Origin: Treponema sp.
Lineage (GTDB): Bacteria; Spirochaetota; Spirochaetia; Treponematales; Breznakiellaceae
NCBI GenBank assembly: GCA_031270205.1
Contig: JAISYA010000227.1
Coordinates: 1 to 24,675, forward strand
Direction of reading: 5' to 3'
Length of the DNA stretch: 24,675 nt
Part shown: piece by piece, positions 1 through 7,267 of the stretch
Numbering within the stretch: position 1 is the stretch's first letter
Layout of the letters: every line of letters starts with the position of its first letter
Notes under the pieces: generated by a model
Database searches by the model: none
What the model was told of the DNA's origin: nothing
The model's input: only the letters and a program-made list of their open reading frames with translations
Made by a program: the position numbers and the translations under genes

Positions 1-185
1 CAGCGTAGGCCCAGCGGCCACCCCTAAAGACGATAGACCGCGCGGCGGCTTTAGCCGATGAGTGGCCCGCTCGATAAACGCACGGCGTAGCCGTGTGGAT
101 GACTAATGCGGCATAGCGTAGGCCCAGTGACCCCCCACGGTATGCCATAGACCGCGCGACGGCTTTAGCCGGAGCGGCGGCCGCT
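1..185. repeat. ~117-bp composite repeat unit: one partial and one complete copy
   Basis: Positions 1-65 hold the 3' part of a unit and 66-185 a complete unit. The same unit recurs at 9774-10610. Landmarks, in order, are a CCCGCTC/CCCGCTT start, the stem CACGGC/GCCGTG (81-86 with 90-95), the block GCGTAGGCCCAGTGACC, then CGGCTTTAGCCG, ending in GGCGGCCG. No credible gene is present. The unit ends exactly where the tandem palindrome array begins. It resembles REP/BIME-type intergenic repeats in style, but I do not recognise the family. Confidence 0.85.
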
Positions 186-364
186 CAGGCTTGGTTCATG
201 GTCATGAACAGGCTTGGTTCATGGTCATGAACAGGCTTGGTTCATGGTCATGAACAGCCCTTAGTTCATGGTCATGAACAGCCCTTAGTTCATGGTCATG
301 AACAGGCTTAGTTCATGGTCATGAACAGCCTTGGTTCATGGTCATGAACAGCCTTGATTCATGG
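186..364. repeat. Tandem array of 23/24-bp palindromic repeats (TTCATG type)
   Basis: There are seven complete copies and one partial copy. They start at 186, 209, 232, 255, 279, 303, 326 and 349; copies four and five are 24 bp, the other complete ones 23 bp. Each complete copy has a linker (CAGGCTTGG, CAGCCCTTAG or similar) and the palindrome TTCATGGTCATGAA (first at 195-208). The palindrome is invariant in the seven full copies while the linker varies. The eighth copy decays after TTCATGG. The array ends about 50 bp upstream of the transporter promoter. Confidence 0.95.
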
Positions 365-416
365 CCCGAAACGCCTCCTGGTGAAATGGCCCCGCGACAC
401 CCGCCTGAAAGAACGC

Positions 417-446
417 TTGACATGACGGCGGTTTTGGCGTGATAAT
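417..446 (+). promoter_or_regulatory. Sigma70-type promoter of the sugar ABC operon
   Basis: A perfect -35 hexamer TTGACA (417-422) is followed after 18 bp by GATAAT (441-446), five of six matches to the -10 consensus. Transcription would start near 453, giving a leader of about 25 nt that carries the ribosome binding site GGAGG at 467-471. Confidence 0.75.
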
Positions 447-476
447 ACGATACTATTCAATATTATGGAGGAACAA

Positions 477-1559
477 ATGAAAGTAATGAGGAGTGTGTTC
501 GCGCTGGCGCTCATACTGGCGGTGAGCGCGGCGGCCTTTGCGGGCGGCGGTCAGTCCAGGGGAGGCGCGGCCGCGGCGGGAACCGGCGGCTTCAAAGTGG
601 CGTCCCACAACGCGATTATTGAAGGTAATGCATACCGGGCGGTCTATGAGCAGCAAATGACCGACGCGGTCAAGGCGCTGCAGGCCGCCGGGGTGATTGG
701 AACCTACGCGACCTTCACGTCCAACAACGATCCGGCAGTGGAATCCCAGCAGGTCGAGCAGACCGTGAACGAAGGCTACGACATCATCATGGTGAACCCC
801 ATCGCGGCCAACGGGCTTGACCCCATCATCGCCAAGGCGCTTGCCGCCGGGATCACCTATGTCAACGCGGACTGCGAATATGAGTCCGAGAAGATCCTCA
901 ACGTCGTGGTGGATCAGAAGGCATGGGCAAAGATACAGTCGGATTTTGTCATCAAGACTCTGGGCAGGGGGAAAAAAGTTATCCAGTTTAACGGGATTGA
1001 CGGAAACTCGGCTTCCGAAATGCGGAACGAGGTCTGGCAGCGGGAACTGACCGGCGCGGGACTTCAGATTGTCAGGACCGTGGCCCATAACTGGAACGAT
1101 ACGGATTCCAAGCGGCTCATGAGTGAAATTATCGCTTCCGGCCTCCAGTATGACGGGATCATCAACCAGGAAGCGGCCACGGGCATTCTCGGCGCTATTG
1201 AAGAGGCGAAAATCCCCTATCCGGGCTGTATCACCTCCTCCGAGGAAATTGCCTGGATCCGGCGGATTGCCAACCTCAACAAGGACCGGCTGGTGCTGCC
1301 CTTTATTGTCGTTGAGAACCCCCCCGGAATCGGCGCCACAGCCCTCGCCATCGCGGTGAATCTCCGCCAGGGTAAGCAGCTCAAGGACGGTATCGCCTCG
1401 TCAGGTCTCAAAGGGAACAGCATTTACTATTCCCCCCAGTGGATTATGACCTACGACAACATAGCCGAGCGGCTTGATTCGGTAAAGAGCCTGCCGGATT
1501 CCACCTCCGTTTCTTCTTACATGTCGGTTGATCAGGCCAGGGCCGCCTACTTCAAGTAA
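477..1559 (+). CDS. Periplasmic sugar-type ABC transporter substrate-binding protein
   Basis: This is the binding protein of a type I periplasmic-binding fold (RbsB/Peripla_BP_4-like) importer; it would capture a sugar or related ligand in the periplasm for the ATPase and permeases encoded next. The N-terminus is a signal peptide: basic MKVMR, a hydrophobic stretch, then AFA followed by a Gly/Ser/Ala-rich linker. There is no lipobox Cys. The mature domain has the family pattern, with an ExxQVEQTVNEGYDIIMVNP segment and a later hinge region VENPPGIGATALAIA. I chose ATG 477 over the in-frame ATG 465 because GGAGG (467-471) lies 5 nt before 477 and would be inside the longer reading. The length of 360 aa is normal. 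The ligand cannot be named from sequence. Confidence 0.9.
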   Translation: MKVMRSVFALALILAVSAAAFAGGGQSRGGAAAAGTGGFKVASHNAIIEGNAYRAVYEQQMTDAVKALQAAGVIGTYATFTSNNDPAVESQQVEQTVNEGYDIIMVNPIAANGLDPIIAKALAAGITYVNADCEYESEKILNVVVDQKAWAKIQSDFVIKTLGRGKKVIQFNGIDGNSASEMRNEVWQRELTGAGLQIVRTVAHNWNDTDSKRLMSEIIASGLQYDGIINQEAATGILGAIEEAKIPYPGCITSSEEIAWIRRIANLNKDRLVLPFIVVENPPGIGATALAIAVNLRQGKQLKDGIASSGLKGNSIYYSPQWIMTYDNIAERLDSVKSLPDSTSVSSYMSVDQARAAYFK

Positions 1560-1661
1560 GGGAGGAATGGCAGGAAGAACCACAGACCGCACGGACGGAA
1601 AGGGAGCGGACCACAGTTCCGCGCCCGCCCGTAACGCCGTGGTTACATTGCTTCGATCCGG

Positions 1662-1696
1662 GACGGCGGTATCTTCAGGGGGCCGCCGTCTTTTTT
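1662..1696 (+). terminator. Intrinsic terminator between binding protein and ATPase genes
   Basis: GACGGCGG (1662-1669) pairs perfectly with CCGCCGTC (1683-1690) across a 13-nt loop, followed by six T (1691-1696). It probably acts as a partial terminator, making the binding protein more abundant than the membrane components, a common arrangement in ABC importers. The rest of the 1560-1732 gap holds no gene. Confidence 0.85.
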
Positions 1697-1732
1697 ATCG
1701 AGAGCGGATACTGATTCAACGGAGGAACGGCT

Positions 1733-3229
1733 GTGCTGGAAATGCGCGGTATTTCAAAACAATTTGACGCCGTAGTTGCCCTGCGGGGCGCTTCCCTCAA
1801 GGTACAGGCCGGGGAGATCATGGCCCTGCTGGGGGCCAACGGGTCGGGCAAATCGACCATGGTGAAGGTCTTGAGCGGGCTGGTCAATCCCGACGCGGGG
1901 ACGGTGATCTGCGACGGTACAGCGGTCCGCATCCGTTCGGCCTCCGATTCGCGCCGCCTCGCTATCGCGGTTGCCTATCAGGACCTCAGCCTGGTTCCCG
2001 CGATGAGTGTGGTGGACAATATTGTGATGGGCATGGAGCCCAAAAACGCCTTTGGGATTATCAACCGGACGAAGGCGCGGGAATTTGCCCTCACCTATAT
2101 GCGGAAACTGCGGATTGAGTGCGGTCCCGACGCGCTGGTGCAGGGGCTTATGGTTTCTACCCAGGCCCTTATTGAAATTGCCAAGGCAATCGCCTCAAAG
2201 CCGAAGGTACTCATTCTGGACGAGGCTACGGCGTCCCTCCACTCCGACGAGGTTGACACCCTGTTTGAGGTTCTGGGGGAACTCAAGCGGGAGGGTGTCG
2301 CCATCATCACCGTAACGCACCGCATGGGCGAAATTTACCGCGTCTGCGACGCCTGTACCATACTGCGCGGGGGCGAAACCGTGGCCGCCGGTCCGGTGAA
2401 GGACATGGACCTGGACACGGTGGTGTACCAGATGACCGGGAAAAAGCCCGACCTTTCGGGCGCGGCTTTCCACGCGGGCCGGGCGGCGCGTGACGAGGGG
2501 CAGGCGGCGCTGCTGGATGTACGGGGCCTTGCCCTGGCGGACAAGCTCAAGGGCGTTGATTTTCACGCGTGGCCCGGTGAGATTGTCGGGATAGGCGGGC
2601 TTGACGGGCAGGGGCAGCAGGAATTTCTCCGGTCCGTTTTGGGGGATAGTACATACGAGGCGGGGGAAATTACGTTCAGGGGAACGAAAGTAAAGTTCCG
2701 CCAGCCGGCCGACGGGGTAAAGCAAAAGTTGGGTTTTATCTCCGGGGACCGTAACCGGGAATCGATCTTTCCGGTTAGGCCTGTGGCGGAAAATATCTAC
2801 GCGGGAGAGGTGACGGCAAAATCTGATTTTAGCCCCCTCCGGCCGCGGACGGTTTTTGATTTTGCCGGGAAAGCGGTTGAACGGTACAATATCATCACCG
2901 GGGGGCTTGCGCAGCCGGCGTCTTCGCTTTCCGGGGGAAACCAGCAGAAACTGGTCATAGGCCGCTGGATGGCCCTGACGCCGGACCTGCTGCTGCTGGA
3001 CGATCCTACCAAGGGGGTGGATGTCAGCACAAGGGCCGAGATTCACCGCATCCTCAAGGAATGTACTCAGGCGGGGATGTGCGCCCTGTATAGTTCCAGC
3101 GACAACGAGGAACTGCTTGCAATTTCGGACCGGATATACGTCTTTTACGAGGGCAGGATCAGCGCGTGCCTTCGGGGGGAAGAACGCAGCGAGGAACGGC
3201 TTGTGGCGGCCATGCTGGGGCTGGTATGA
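1733..3229 (+). CDS. Sugar ABC transporter ATPase with two nucleotide-binding domains (RbsA/MglA type)
   Basis: This cytoplasmic ATPase would drive sugar import. It is a tandem fusion of two ABC domains, as in RbsA, MglA and XylG, and at 498 aa has the usual length. Domain 1 has Walker A GANGSGKS (residues 34-41) and Walker B VLILDEATASL, but its signature region (QGLMVSTQALIEIAKA) is degenerate. Domain 2 has a degenerate Walker A (GGLDGQGQQE), as expected in this family, together with a good signature LSGGNQQK and Walker B LLLLDDPTKGVD. The start is GTG, with GGAGGA at 1721-1726 six nt upstream. It is followed 13 nt later by the first permease gene. Confidence 0.93.
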   Translation: MLEMRGISKQFDAVVALRGASLKVQAGEIMALLGANGSGKSTMVKVLSGLVNPDAGTVICDGTAVRIRSASDSRRLAIAVAYQDLSLVPAMSVVDNIVMGMEPKNAFGIINRTKAREFALTYMRKLRIECGPDALVQGLMVSTQALIEIAKAIASKPKVLILDEATASLHSDEVDTLFEVLGELKREGVAIITVTHRMGEIYRVCDACTILRGGETVAAGPVKDMDLDTVVYQMTGKKPDLSGAAFHAGRAARDEGQAALLDVRGLALADKLKGVDFHAWPGEIVGIGGLDGQGQQEFLRSVLGDSTYEAGEITFRGTKVKFRQPADGVKQKLGFISGDRNRESIFPVRPVAENIYAGEVTAKSDFSPLRPRTVFDFAGKAVERYNIITGGLAQPASSLSGGNQQKLVIGRWMALTPDLLLLDDPTKGVDVSTRAEIHRILKECTQAGMCALYSSSDNEELLAISDRIYVFYEGRISACLRGEERSEERLVAAMLGLV

Positions 3230-3242
3230 TGGGTGGGATAAG

Positions 3243-4376
3243 ATGAGCAGCCTTTTTTTCAGGGAACGATTGCATAAACTACAGCGATCCGCCGCCTTTA
3301 CGGGGCTGGCGCTGTTTTTGATAGTGGTGGTTATCAACGTTATCGTACAGGGGCCGTTCCGGTTTTTTACCATCAGGAACATCGCCCTGATCTTTGCCAA
3401 GAACGCCCCGCTGATTCTGGTTACCATGGGCCAGCTTTTGCTCATGCTGCTGGGGATCATCGACATTTCCATCGGGGTACAGATGGCCTTTGTCAACGTG
3501 GTCGCCGTCATGCTCCCCACCTGGTTTCCGGCCATGCCGTATCCGCTGGCCTGGGCCGCGGCCTTTGCCGGGGCCGTCTGCATCGCGGGCATACACGGCC
3601 TCATCGTGGCCCTGCTGCGTATACCGCCGCTCCTTACCAGCTTTTGCATGATCTACATTGTGCGGGGGATAAACCTCCTCATCATGCCCAAACCACAGGG
3701 CAGCGTCCCGGAGATCATCTACCTTACCTATGATATGAACATCCTGGGGATACTCCCCGTTTCCCTGGTGATTATCGTCGCGGCATATCTCATCTGGGCC
3801 TATATGCGCAGGACGCCCACGATAAAGCACGTCTATGCCGTAGGGGGAAACGAGCGGAACGCCTACGCCAACGGGGTTAACGTGGCGGCCACTAAACTTA
3901 AAATGTACCTGCTGGAAGGCGTGTACGTTTTCCTCGCGGGCTTCTGCCTGAGCGCAATGACCGGCGCGGGCAATCCCATCATGGGTGAAAGTTACGGGCT
4001 GCGGAGTATCAGCGCCTGCATCCTGGGGGGCGTGTCCCTGGCGGGGGGCTGGGGGACCATGGCCTGCGCCCTTTACGGGTCGGGCTTTCTGGTACTTATC
4101 CAGAACATCGTGTTCCAGCTTTTCAGCCTGCTGCCCCGGCTTATGCCCGGCTTCAAGGCCACATCCTATTGGCAGAATCTGGTTTCGGACAGCATCATTC
4201 TGATAGGGCTTGTGGCCACGGTGTTTACAAACAAAATACAGCGGGACGCCCTGAAAGAAGGGATTTTGAAACAGATCGGCGTGACGAAAGATACCTCCCA
4301 GGGAGGGCTTGCCGCGGAGACGAAGGACGCGGCCCCTGAGCGTAGTCGAAGGGAGGGTATGAACGATGGAAAATAG
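3243..4376 (+). CDS. Sugar ABC transporter permease 1 (RbsC/BPD_transp_2 family)
   Basis: An inner-membrane permease of about 377 aa with roughly eight to ten hydrophobic segments. Family features include the LLLMLLGIIDISIGVQMAF segment near the N-terminus and the coupling region with AVGGNERNAYANGVNV. The start ATG 3243 lies 13 nt after the ATPase stop; the upstream purine-rich GGTGGGA is a modest ribosome site. A longer in-frame reading begins inside the ATPase gene and is not supported. The hydrophilic C-terminal tail (about the last 35 residues) is longer than usual and is partly encoded by a short repeat-like motif at 4334-4353. The gene overlaps the next permease by 11 nt, so the two are probably translationally coupled and form a heterodimer. 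Confidence 0.9.
   Translation: MSSLFFRERLHKLQRSAAFTGLALFLIVVVINVIVQGPFRFFTIRNIALIFAKNAPLILVTMGQLLLMLLGIIDISIGVQMAFVNVVAVMLPTWFPAMPYPLAWAAAFAGAVCIAGIHGLIVALLRIPPLLTSFCMIYIVRGINLLIMPKPQGSVPEIIYLTYDMNILGILPVSLVIIVAAYLIWAYMRRTPTIKHVYAVGGNERNAYANGVNVAATKLKMYLLEGVYVFLAGFCLSAMTGAGNPIMGESYGLRSISACILGGVSLAGGWGTMACALYGSGFLVLIQNIVFQLFSLLPRLMPGFKATSYWQNLVSDSIILIGLVATVFTNKIQRDALKEGILKQIGVTKDTSQGGLAAETKDAAPERSRREGMNDGK
4334..4353 (+). repeat. Short repeat-like motif inside the permease 1 tail
   Basis: CCCTGAGCGTAGTCGAAGGG lies in the C-terminal coding end of permease 1 and runs into the GGGAGGG that serves as the ribosome site of permease 2. Very similar 20-mers (CCCTGAGC-n-GTCGAAGGG) are familiar to me as dispersed repeats in unrelated bacterial genomes. 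That is recollection, not a search result, and only one copy is present here. Confidence 0.4.
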
Positions 4377-5358
4377 GGAAACCCTTGGAACGCGTGCCGC
4401 GCGGAGGGCAAAACGTTTTGCCCTTACCAACCAGATCGGCATGGCCCTGCTTTTTTCGGTGCTGCTCTTTCTGACCAACGTGATTTTAAGTCCCCGTTCC
4501 CTAAACATCAACGCTTTCGGCTCGATTTTCGCCCTTACCATAATGCTGGCCATCGCCTCGGCGGGGCAGACCATCATCATCATATCCGGCGGCGGCGGCA
4601 TCGATCTCTCCGTGGGCGCGGTCATGTCGCTTACCGCGCTTTTAACCGTGGGGATCATGCGGGGCAGCGAAGGCTACTTTTTGGCGACACTGCTCATGTC
4701 CATAGGCCTCGGCGCGGCGGCGGGCCTGGTGAACGGCGTGGGCGTGGCCCTTATCGGCCTCCCCCCGATGATCGTCACCATGTGCGTCGCCAACGTGGTA
4801 ACCCGCCTGCAGTACGTTCTTACCGAGGGAAAGCCCAGCGGGACCGCAAGCCCCTGGTTTACCCGCAGCATGACCTACCGCATAGGCGGCGTCATTCCCA
4901 CGAGTGTTTTTTACGGCTTCTGCATCTTTCTGCTGGTGCTTTTTATCCTGAACCGGAGCCGCTACGGGATGCGCCTCTTTTTGACGGGCAACAACGAGCG
5001 GGCCGCCTACCTCAGCGGCATACGGACCGCGCGGATCAAGATCATCGCCTACGTGACGGCGGGGATTCTGGCGGGGGTCGCCGGCTTCCTCGGCGCGGGT
5101 TACATGAACTTCGTCCGGGGCAGCACCTTCGACACCTTTACCATGCGGACCATCATCGCCGTGGTGATAGGCGGCGCACTGCTCACCGGGGGAAAAGGCT
5201 CTTACATCGGCACCCTGGCCGGGGCCTTGCTGATCACGGTACTGACCAACTGCCTCGCGGTGTTCAACATGTCCCAGGCCACCACCGACATGGTGATGGG
5301 CATTGTGCTGATCGCGATTCTTGCCATGTATAACCGTACGGCGCCTGTGCGGCAGTGA
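4366..5358 (+). CDS. Sugar ABC transporter permease 2 (RbsC/BPD_transp_2 family)
   Basis: The second inner-membrane permease of the importer, 330 aa. Motifs include SAGQTIIIISGGGGIDLSVG near residues 65-85, a coupling-helix region with TGNNERAAYLSGI, and AVVIGGALLTGGKGSYIGT toward the C-terminus, all typical of RbsC-like permeases. The start ATG 4366 is preceded by GGGAGGG (4351-4357) and overlaps the end of permease 1 by 11 nt. Two distinct permeases with a double ATPase indicate a heteromeric channel, as in several pentose and autoinducer-2-type importers. The substrate is unknown. Confidence 0.92.
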   Translation: MENRETLGTRAARRAKRFALTNQIGMALLFSVLLFLTNVILSPRSLNINAFGSIFALTIMLAIASAGQTIIIISGGGGIDLSVGAVMSLTALLTVGIMRGSEGYFLATLLMSIGLGAAAGLVNGVGVALIGLPPMIVTMCVANVVTRLQYVLTEGKPSGTASPWFTRSMTYRIGGVIPTSVFYGFCIFLLVLFILNRSRYGMRLFLTGNNERAAYLSGIRTARIKIIAYVTAGILAGVAGFLGAGYMNFVRGSTFDTFTMRTIIAVVIGGALLTGGKGSYIGTLAGALLITVLTNCLAVFNMSQATTDMVMGIVLIAILAMYNRTAPVRQ

Positions 5359-5473
5359 GGGCCATGCTCTCTCATTACACAACAACTTCGCAAGAATCCG
5401 TTAAAGAGCGGTTCCCTGAAAAGTCCGGGAAGCAGATACGGTTTTATGCGGGAGATGCTGAGGAGTTCTGTTC

Positions 5474-6067
5474 TTGAAAGAGTACATCGCCATTTTGTGG
5501 GCCTTTATCGTGATAGGCGCATCAATGTTCGGCGGCGGCTACGCCATAATGCCGGTGCTTGAACGCGAGCTTATAAAGAAGCGCGGCTGGGTGAACATGG
5601 ACGAGGTACTGGATTACTTCACCATCGGACAAATCACGCCGGGGATTATCGCCGTCAATGTGGCGACCTTTGTAGGATACAAGCGCAAAGGCGCTGCGGG
5701 CGGCGTTATCGCCACTATCGGGATTATACTGCCCGGCGTATGCCTCATGCTTCTCATCTCCCTTTTTTTAAGGCGCTTTGCCGAATACCCCGTGGTGCGC
5801 CATGCCTTTAGCGGAATCAGAATCGCCGTTGGCGCGCTCGTGCTTGACACCGTGTTGAAACTGTTCAAGGGAGTTTTCAAAAATTACAAGTCGGTCATTA
5901 TCTGCGCCGCCGCCTTCGCGCTTTCGGTGGTTTTGAGCCTGTCCCCGGTGTATATTATCCTCGGCGCAGGTGTGGCGGGCTTTTTGCTTTTCCCGGCCCG
6001 GCCGGGAAAAACCGCACAGCAGGAGGGGCCTAATTCGGCCGCCAAAAACGGGGAGGATCAACCATAA
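5474..6067 (+). CDS. Chromate transporter (CHR family), first half of a split pair
   Basis: A small inner-membrane protein (197 aa) with the CHR signature near the N-terminus: GASMFGGGYAIMPVLERE, then YFTIGQITPGIIAVNVATFVG. The family contains proton/chromate antiporters, but the natural substrate of short paired members is uncertain. There are about five to six hydrophobic segments and a hydrophilic C-terminal tail. The start is TTG 5474, with GAGGAG at 5460-5465 eight nt upstream. Short CHR proteins act as adjacent pairs, and here the second half overlaps the stop codon of this gene. The 115-nt gap after the permease gene shows no strong terminator, so co-transcription with the sugar operon is possible. 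Confidence 0.88.
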   Translation: MKEYIAILWAFIVIGASMFGGGYAIMPVLERELIKKRGWVNMDEVLDYFTIGQITPGIIAVNVATFVGYKRKGAAGGVIATIGIILPGVCLMLLISLFLRRFAEYPVVRHAFSGIRIAVGALVLDTVLKLFKGVFKNYKSVIICAAAFALSVVLSLSPVYIILGAGVAGFLLFPARPGKTAQQEGPNSAAKNGEDQP

Positions 6068-6615
6068 ACCTTTTGCTGCTCTACGCCGAGTTTTTCAAGA
6101 CGGGCCTTTTCGCCGTGGGCGGCGGGCTTGCCACCCTGCCCTTCCTGTTTCAAATGGCAGACCGATACGGGTTGCTGAACCGCGAAACAGTGGGGAATTT
6201 CCTCGCCGTTGCCCAGTCCTCTCCCGGCCCGGTCGGGGTGAACATGGCCGCCCAGACCGGTTTCCGGTACGGCGGCATTGCCGGGGCCTGTATCGCGGCG
6301 CTGGGCCTGGTAAGCCCCGCCATCCTGATCATCAACGTCATCGCCCGGATGCTGCGCTCCTTCAAGGAAAGCAAAACCGCCGTTTCCGTTTTCGCCGGTC
6401 TCCGCCCCGCCGCCTGCGGCCTCCTCGCCGCCGCCGGCCTCGGCGTCTGGAAACTCGCCCTTTATAAACCGGACGCCGCCGCCTGGTATGAGCTGCTCCG
6501 CTGGAAGGAAACCCTCATTTTCGCCGCCCTGTTCCTCGCTATCAGGAAATGCAAGCGCCACCCGGCAGTCTACATCGCCGCCGGCGCAATCCTGGGAATA
6601 ACGCTGGGCATGTAG
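6064..6615 (+). CDS. Chromate transporter (CHR family), second half of a split pair; probable AUA start
   Basis: The second short CHR protein, about 183 aa. Conserved segments are FFKTGLFAVGGGLATLPFL, then AQSSPGPVGVNMAAQTGF, the counterpart of the TPGIIAVN segment in its partner. The two halves should assemble in the inner membrane. The start is unusual. GGGAGG (6051-6056) lies 7 nt before ATA at 6064, which overlaps the upstream TAA. Starting there gives (M)NLLLLYAEFFK, as in typical members of the family. The nearest conventional start, TTG 6073, is 16 nt from the ribosome site and removes three residues. The gene ends one base short of the stop of the convergent thioesterase gene. Confidence 0.85.
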   Translation: MNLLLLYAEFFKTGLFAVGGGLATLPFLFQMADRYGLLNRETVGNFLAVAQSSPGPVGVNMAAQTGFRYGGIAGACIAALGLVSPAILIINVIARMLRSFKESKTAVSVFAGLRPAACGLLAAAGLGVWKLALYKPDAAAWYELLRWKETLIFAALFLAIRKCKRHPAVYIAAGAILGITLGM

Positions 6616-6616
6616 C

Positions 6617-7021
6617 CTACAGCCCGTCCCGCTGGTGTTCGGCCAGGAGCCGCTTTTTGTCCTCCGGAATGGGGGTGGTTTTTTCGATGTTGAAATCGTA
6701 GTGGACCACTACCGCGTGCCCGGTTACGCAGAGCCGCCCCTGCTGCCAGGCCTCGTGGTATACCGTGAAAGACTTGGTCCCGATGCGGGTAATCCAGGTA
6801 CGGATCTCCACGTCGTACTGGAAATAAAGCTGGTCCCGGTAGTCGTAATCGGTGTGGGCCATGATGAGGGGAAAGGTTTTCCGCGACAGCCGCAGTTCCA
6901 CGTCAAAGATTTTGAACAGGGGATTGCGCGCCAGCTCAAACCAAACGACGGGCACGGTGTTGTTGATGTGCCCCAGAATGTCCATATCCCCGAATCGGGG
7001 CGTCACGGTACAGGTAAACAT
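6617..7021 (-). CDS. Acyl-CoA thioesterase, 4HBT/YbgC-like hotdog fold
   Basis: A cytoplasmic protein of 134 aa, the usual length for a single hotdog domain. The N-terminal GDMDILGHINNTVPVVWFE matches the 4-hydroxybenzoyl-CoA thioesterase/YbgC pattern (Asp, then G-H-x-N-N), with Asp as the likely catalytic residue. These enzymes hydrolyse acyl-CoA or acyl-ACP thioesters; the acyl group cannot be predicted. The gene is transcribed alone, convergent with the CHR gene and divergent from the export operon. The ribosome site before ATG 7021 is weak (AGGG one base upstream), so the start is plausible but not certain. Confidence 0.85.
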   Translation of the reverse strand: MFTCTVTPRFGDMDILGHINNTVPVVWFELARNPLFKIFDVELRLSRKTFPLIMAHTDYDYRDQLYFQYDVEIRTWITRIGTKSFTVYHEAWQQGRLCVTGHAVVVHYDFNIEKTTPIPEDKKRLLAEHQRDGL

Positions 7022-7189
7022 GCCCTAACCGTACACCAGAACAGGATAAATTGCAATTACAGGATAGCGCCAGGACCCGCCGGTTTTGCTGAAAAATACA
7101 CTCTCTTGTGGAAAAGCTGTTGATAACCTGATAATCACCTGTTCTCCAGGAAATTCGTCAATTTTTTTCACTTTTTTTTCAAATTCCTC

Positions 7190-7218
7190 TTGACACATTG
7201 TACTAGTGCATTTACGAT
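7190..7218 (+). promoter_or_regulatory. Promoter of the export operon
   Basis: A perfect -35 TTGACA (7190-7195), a 17-bp spacer and TACGAT (7213-7218) as -10. Upstream, 7161-7185 is very T-rich and may act as an UP-type element. The rest of the gap 7022-7189 shows no gene. Confidence 0.65.
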
Positions 7219-7240
7219 TGTACTAGATGAATAGTACAAT
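7197..7240. promoter_or_regulatory. Operator-like repeats: ATTGTACTA...TAGTACAAT plus a third half-site
   Basis: ATTGTACTA (7217-7225) and TAGTACAAT (7232-7240) form a perfect 9-bp inverted repeat with a 6-bp spacer. A further direct copy, ATTGTACTAG (7197-7206), lies exactly 20 bp upstream of the first arm, in the promoter spacer. The sites cover the -10 and the start of transcription, so a bound protein would be expected to repress the operon. No obvious cognate regulator lies beside it. Confidence 0.75.
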
Positions 7241-7267
7241 AAGGCTGGAAAGCCAAAGGAGCTTGAT

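Noticed and set aside
186..364. CRISPR-like array
   Set aside because: There are no unique spacers of constant length: the units are directly tandem, short, palindromic and near-identical, and no cas genes are present.
3279..4658. Very long minus-strand frame opposite the two permease genes
   Set aside because: A by-product of GC-rich codon bias. The plus strand encodes recognisable permeases with conserved motifs, whereas the antisense product is low-complexity and His/Gly/Arg-rich.
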